The notes beneath the pieces were generated by a model. The model ran no database searches and was not told where the DNA came from. It saw only the letters and a program-made list of their open reading frames with translations. 64,000 nucleotides of DNA from an uncultured Verrucomicrobiota bacterium (GTDB lineage: Bacteria; Verrucomicrobiota; Verrucomicrobiia; Limisphaerales; UBA9464), in assembly GCA_903907995.1 (NCBI GenBank), contig CAIVQH010000009.1, forward strand, positions 1-64,000. Direction: 5' to 3'. The stretch's first letter is position 1; every line of letters starts with the position of its first letter. Positions 61,010 through 64,000 of the stretch are shown here, piece by piece. The translations under genes and the position numbers were made by a program.

Positions 61010-61528
61010 TCAATGCGTCGGCATCACGAAGCGGGGCTGCAAGTCGTTCATGCCCGGGAGGCTGAACAATCCGGCCGGAGCCGTGTGATCGTTCGTTCCC
61101 TGGTAGGTGGTGCCCGGCAGGGATGCCCCGAAGCTGGCCAGCCCCAAAGCCCCATCGGTCGCACTGCCGGTCGGCGTAAAGCTGGTGCGCAAGCCGGCCC
61201 GGCTTTCCGGATAAAGCAGGGAGGCCGGTGTCTCGCTCAGGGCGACGCCGTCGTCACCGGCCACCGGGCGGGCGGCATTGTAAGCGGCCACGCCCACGAT
61301 GCCGGCTCCGGCGCAGATCAGGATGTTGGCCCCCAGCAGCCCGCGCTGCCAGTTGAGCGGGGCGAGCAGATGCTCCCACCACGTAGGCGGGGCCGCCAGC
61401 TGCTCGGACTCGATCCGCGCGATGATCTTGGCGGAGAAGCTGTTGAAGTAACCCGGTGGCGGCGTCTCGTGACGCTTCCATGCCAGCACCCGGCGAATCT
61501 CTGAAAAGTCTTCTGATGGCTGACTCAT
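61010..61528 (-). CDS. Putative anti-sigma factor (single-pass membrane protein)
   Basis: 172 residues from ATG 61528. A short cytoplasmic part (FSEIRRVLAWKRHETPPPGYFNSFSAKIIARIE) with the common anti-sigma PPxGYFxxF pattern precedes one transmembrane helix (LLGANILICAGAGIVGVAAY). The outer part is Gly/Ser/Thr-rich without a recognised domain. The start overlaps the end of the upstream ECF sigma gene by four bases, the usual sigma/anti-sigma arrangement. No zinc-binding H-x3-C-x2-C motif was found, so it is not a classical ZAS-type protein. Confidence 0.72.
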   Translation of the reverse strand: MSQPSEDFSEIRRVLAWKRHETPPPGYFNSFSAKIIARIESEQLAAPPTWWEHLLAPLNWQRGLLGANILICAGAGIVGVAAYNAARPVAGDDGVALSETPASLLYPESRAGLRTSFTPTGSATDGALGLASFGASLPGTTYQGTNDHTAPAGLFSLPGMNDLQPRFVMPTH

Positions 61529-62157
61529 GACTGTTTTTTAAAATCGGAAAGCCACGCCTGCAATTGCTGACGGGCGTAAAAAAGTCGTGACCGAACTGTG
61601 CCCTGGTTGCAACCCATGATTTTGGCGATTTCCTCATGGGGAAGGCCCTGGACATCGTGCAGCACAACCACTGTTCTATGTTCCTCCGACAGGCGGAGCA
61701 GGGCGGCGTTCAAACTTTTCTGCAGTTCGCCGAGCCCGGCGGCGCGCCGCGGAGTGTTGTGGGAGACGAGGGCGACCATTTCCGGGTCATGCTCCGCGTT
61801 GAAGTCCATGTCATCCAGGCTCAGGTGCGGGGTACGGTTGCGCCGGGTCTTGAGGTGGTTGAGGCAGTGGTTGTAGGCGATGCGGTAGAGCCAGGTGTAA
61901 AAATTGGCATCTCCCTTGAACCCCTTGAGCGCCTTCCAAGCCTTCATGAAGGTGTCCTGGGCCAGATCGTTGGCATCCTCATGGTTGGAGGTCAGGTGGT
62001 AACAGAGCCCATAGATGCGCTGCTGATGACGGCGGACGAGCTCGTCATAGGCGGCCAGGTCGCCTTCCTTGGCACGGGCCACCAGCGGCCGGTCGTCCGG
62101 CTGTTCCGGGGACGGCGTTGGCGCGGGGAGATCGGACGGCGCGGAGGGTTCCTTCAC
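61525..62157 (-). CDS. RpoE-like ECF sigma factor
   Basis: 210 residues from ATG 62157, with an acidic/Pro-rich N-terminal ~25 residues. Region 2 reads RHQQRIYGLCYHLTSNHEDANDLAQDTFMKAWKAL with FKGDANFYTWLYRIAYNHCLNHL. Region 4 is LRLSEEHRTVVVLHDVQGLPHEEIAKIMGCNQGTVRSRLFYARQQL. It is probably controlled by the membrane protein encoded immediately downstream. It lies 10 bases after the polyprenyl synthase gene. Confidence 0.92.
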   Translation of the reverse strand: MKEPSAPSDLPAPTPSPEQPDDRPLVARAKEGDLAAYDELVRRHQQRIYGLCYHLTSNHEDANDLAQDTFMKAWKALKGFKGDANFYTWLYRIAYNHCLNHLKTRRNRTPHLSLDDMDFNAEHDPEMVALVSHNTPRRAAGLGELQKSLNAALLRLSEEHRTVVVLHDVQGLPHEEIAKIMGCNQGTVRSRLFYARQQLQAWLSDFKKQS

Positions 62158-62167
62158 AGAACAAGGA

Positions 62168-63205
62168 TCACCCGCCCAGGGCGGCAGTTTGCTGCGAGAG
62201 GAAGCTGGCGACCCCGGCCAGCGCCTCGGTCGCGGGGCCGGAGGGAACTTCCCGCAGGGCTTCCTCGGCCTGGTTCAGATAGCGGTCGATGACGGCGGCG
62301 GATTCCGCCAGCGCGCCGTGTTCATCCAGCAGCGAGCGCACGCTGGCAAAATGCCCGGGCTCCCAGTGGTCCAGCCGGTCGATGAGCTGCCGGCGGCCCG
62401 CCTCGCTCGACCGCTCCAGCACGACGAGCACGGGCAGGGTCACCTTGCCGGTGGCCAGATCGGTGCCCAGCGACTTGCCCGCATTGATTTCGGTGCCGAA
62501 GACGTCGAGGCAGTCGTCGTAAATCTGATAGGCGGTCCCGAGGGCCAGCCCATGCCGGCGGAGCGCGGCCTGCTGGGCCGGGGTTCCCCCCGCGAGCTTG
62601 GCCCCCAGTTCACAGGCGAGCGCAAAAAGTTCGGCCGTCTTCATCTCCAGCACCCGGAAATATTCGGCCCGCGACTGGGACCAGCGGCGGCGGCGATGCG
62701 TCTGCAGGATCTCCCCGGTGCAGACGATGCCGGTGGAACTCGAAACGGCGAGGCTCACCTCGGCCGTGGCGAAGCGGGCGGCCAGATTGAGCGCATGGGC
62801 AAACAGGCAGTCCCCCAGCAGCACGGAAATCTGGTTGCCCCAGCGGGTGGCCAGGGTGGGGCGGCTGCGGCGGACGGTCGCCTCGTCCATGATGTCGTCA
62901 TGCACGAGCGTCGCCAGGTGGATCATCTCGATGATGATGGCGATGTTGACGAGGTTGTCGTTGACCGTGCCGACGGCCTCGCCGCAGAGCGCCACGAGGG
63001 CGGGGCGGAGCTGCTTGCCCTGGTTGTCGAGGGCGTAGCGCGCGTACTCGGCGATTTCCGGTTCGAAATCGTTGACCTGTTCGGCGAGCCGTTGCGTGAC
63101 GCGGGCGAGGAAGGGGCGTGCCGGTGCCACCACCTGATCCCACGCTGCGGGAGAGGCCAACCCATTCTGGGCGTGCGGATTCAATGCTGGAGCGGGTACC
63201 GCCAT
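62168..63205 (-). CDS. Polyprenyl diphosphate synthase (IspB-like)
   Basis: 345 residues from ATG 63205; GTG 63220 is an alternative. The first aspartate-rich motif is HDDIMDE (D103, D104, D107) and the second YDDCLD near 230. GKQLRPALVALC at ~64 and GKSLGTDLATGKVTLPVL complete the all-trans polyprenyl synthase pattern. It extends isoprenoid chains from IPP, probably for quinone side chains, using precursors from the dxs pathway. It diverges from the cytochrome c assembly gene at 63332. Confidence 0.92.
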   Translation of the reverse strand: MAVPAPALNPHAQNGLASPAAWDQVVAPARPFLARVTQRLAEQVNDFEPEIAEYARYALDNQGKQLRPALVALCGEAVGTVNDNLVNIAIIIEMIHLATLVHDDIMDEATVRRSRPTLATRWGNQISVLLGDCLFAHALNLAARFATAEVSLAVSSSTGIVCTGEILQTHRRRRWSQSRAEYFRVLEMKTAELFALACELGAKLAGGTPAQQAALRRHGLALGTAYQIYDDCLDVFGTEINAGKSLGTDLATGKVTLPVLVVLERSSEAGRRQLIDRLDHWEPGHFASVRSLLDEHGALAESAAVIDRYLNQAEEALREVPSGPATEALAGVASFLSQQTAALGG

Positions 63206-63331
63206 TGTGCGCGTGGACACTAGGAGCGGTACAAATTAGGGTCAACGCAAGTAAATGACCGTTTACGAACCGGCTCCGTTCCGGGTTTTCGTGATTCGAC
63301 ATGGCCAAAACCGCCCTTTAGTTTGCCGTCG

Positions 63332-64000
63332 GTGTCCGTTTTTACCGATCGCTTCTGCTTCCTGCTCGCCGTGGTGCTCTACGGCGTGAGCGCGGTTTAT
63401 TCCGTGCTCCTGTGGCGGCGCGGCTTCCGGGAGGACAACCGGCTGCTGTATGCGCTGCTGGCGACCGGCGCGGCCCTGCACACGCTGGCGATGTTTCTGC
63501 GGGGCTTTTCGCTGGAGCGCTGCCCGATCAACAATCTCTTCGAGGCGGCAATGTTCATTTCCTGGACCATCGTGGCCAGCTACCTCGTGATCGGCGCCTT
63601 TCGCCGGCTGCGCTTTCTGGGCGCCTTCGCGTCGCCGTTGCTGTTTGCGGCCGGCGTCTTCGCCCTGTTTCCCATGCTCGATCACAAGGGGCCGAAACCG
63701 GAGTTCGTCCACGGCTGGGAGAGCCTGCACGCCGCGCTGATACTGCTGGCCTATGGTGCCTTCGGCCTGAGCGCGGTGGCGGCCCTGATGTATCTGGCGC
63801 AGGAGCACGACCTGAAGTTCGACAAGGCCCGGGCCATGTTCGCGCTCATGCCTCCCATCCAGCGGCTGGAGCGGGTGACGTCTGCCCTGCTGATGGCCGG
63901 CTTCGGACTGCTGACCGCCGGCCTCGCCGTCGGGGCCTGGTGGCTGCAGCGCGAGCGCGGCTACTTCCTCAGCGACGATCCCAAGATCGTCTGGAGCGCG
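63332..64000 (+). CDS. CcsA/ResC-like cytochrome c assembly protein, 3' end outside window
   Basis: The frame opens at GTG 63332 (VSVFTDRFCFLLAVVLYG) and runs off the right edge; 223 codons are visible. Several transmembrane helices are seen. The block HTLAMFLRGFSLERCPINNLFEAAMFISW matches the CcsA/HemX-type cytochrome C assembly family, and ESLHAALILLAYGAFGLSAVAALMYL contains a likely haem-ligand His. The tryptophan-rich signature would lie beyond the window. In related bacteria such genes sit next to hemA. It acts in system II haem delivery or haem-protein biogenesis. Confidence 0.8.
   Translation, partial: MSVFTDRFCFLLAVVLYGVSAVYSVLLWRRGFREDNRLLYALLATGAALHTLAMFLRGFSLERCPINNLFEAAMFISWTIVASYLVIGAFRRLRFLGAFASPLLFAAGVFALFPMLDHKGPKPEFVHGWESLHAALILLAYGAFGLSAVAALMYLAQEHDLKFDKARAMFALMPPIQRLERVTSALLMAGFGLLTAGLAVGAWWLQRERGYFLSDDPKIVWSA

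Noticed and set aside
1-64000. CRISPR arrays, tRNA or rRNA genes
   Set aside because: No regularly spaced direct repeats and no recognisable tRNA or rRNA sequence were seen by eye.

Overview
The window is GC-rich, gene-dense bacterial DNA, most likely from a Verrucomicrobiota chromosome (Limisphaerales/Pedosphaera-like or Opitutae-like; inferred from gene families, not proven). Pointers are the ECF sigma factor linked to giant Ser/Thr kinase-propeller proteins, very large signal-peptide-bearing beta-rich proteins, secreted proteins with a YQG(R/F/K)L N-terminal module, an LptE/BamD-type outer-membrane assembly operon, and families of palindromic intergenic repeats. Most starts lack a Shine-Dalgarno sequence and follow a C/T-rich leader.

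Layout. 1-9065: the end of a secreted beta-helix protein, then an ECF sigma factor and two tandem Ser/Thr kinases with zinc-ribbon N termini, one membrane span and C-terminal propeller repeats. 9161-24384 (cluster A): a tightly packed secreted-protein operon holding a seven-repeat kelch-like propeller, a protein broken by one amber codon, a peptidase S74 (tail-fibre chaperone) protein, a 2660-residue giant, a small EF-hand/TSP3-like protein, a MORN/YwqK-like protein and a small beta protein. 24494-26661: a complete IS1-family element with 17-bp perfect inverted repeats, an 8-bp target duplication and two passenger genes. 26923-39935 (cluster B): a diverged second copy of the four-gene core of cluster A (amber-gene homologue, phage-tail-collar protein instead of S74, a 2807-residue giant, small TSP3-like protein).

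39985-64000 is mostly housekeeping: riboflavin synthesis (ribD, ribE) with a LysR regulator, an RluA pseudouridine synthase, a cupin, small membrane proteins, FmdB, a large coiled-coil membrane protein, HIT, PhoH and YbeY, an orphan ModB, a group 2 sigma-70 factor, the operon bamD-like/lptE/PQQ-propeller/xseB/dxs, CvpA, a polyprenyl synthase with an RpoE-like sigma factor and its presumed anti-sigma factor, and the start of a CcsA-type cytochrome c assembly protein.

The most interesting content is the A/B pair. The C-terminal ~1000 residues of both giants carry short motifs in the order expected of Tc-toxin A (TcA) subunits: a P-x-S-x-I-x-G-L-A-x-G-G segment, a long helical region, an F-x-N-E-x-L ... 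A-x-x-Y-D-Y-E segment, and a C-terminal W-x-L-x-I-P-G ... D-I-x-L ... T-Y-S-Y-S-G-N strand region. Their length also fits TcA. Unlike classical TcA they have signal peptides, no TcB/TcC gene lies in the window, and they sit beside phage-tail-type (S74/collar) proteins. This suggests a secreted or surface-displayed TcA-like apparatus; the homology is inferred from motifs read by eye and needs profile or structure searches.
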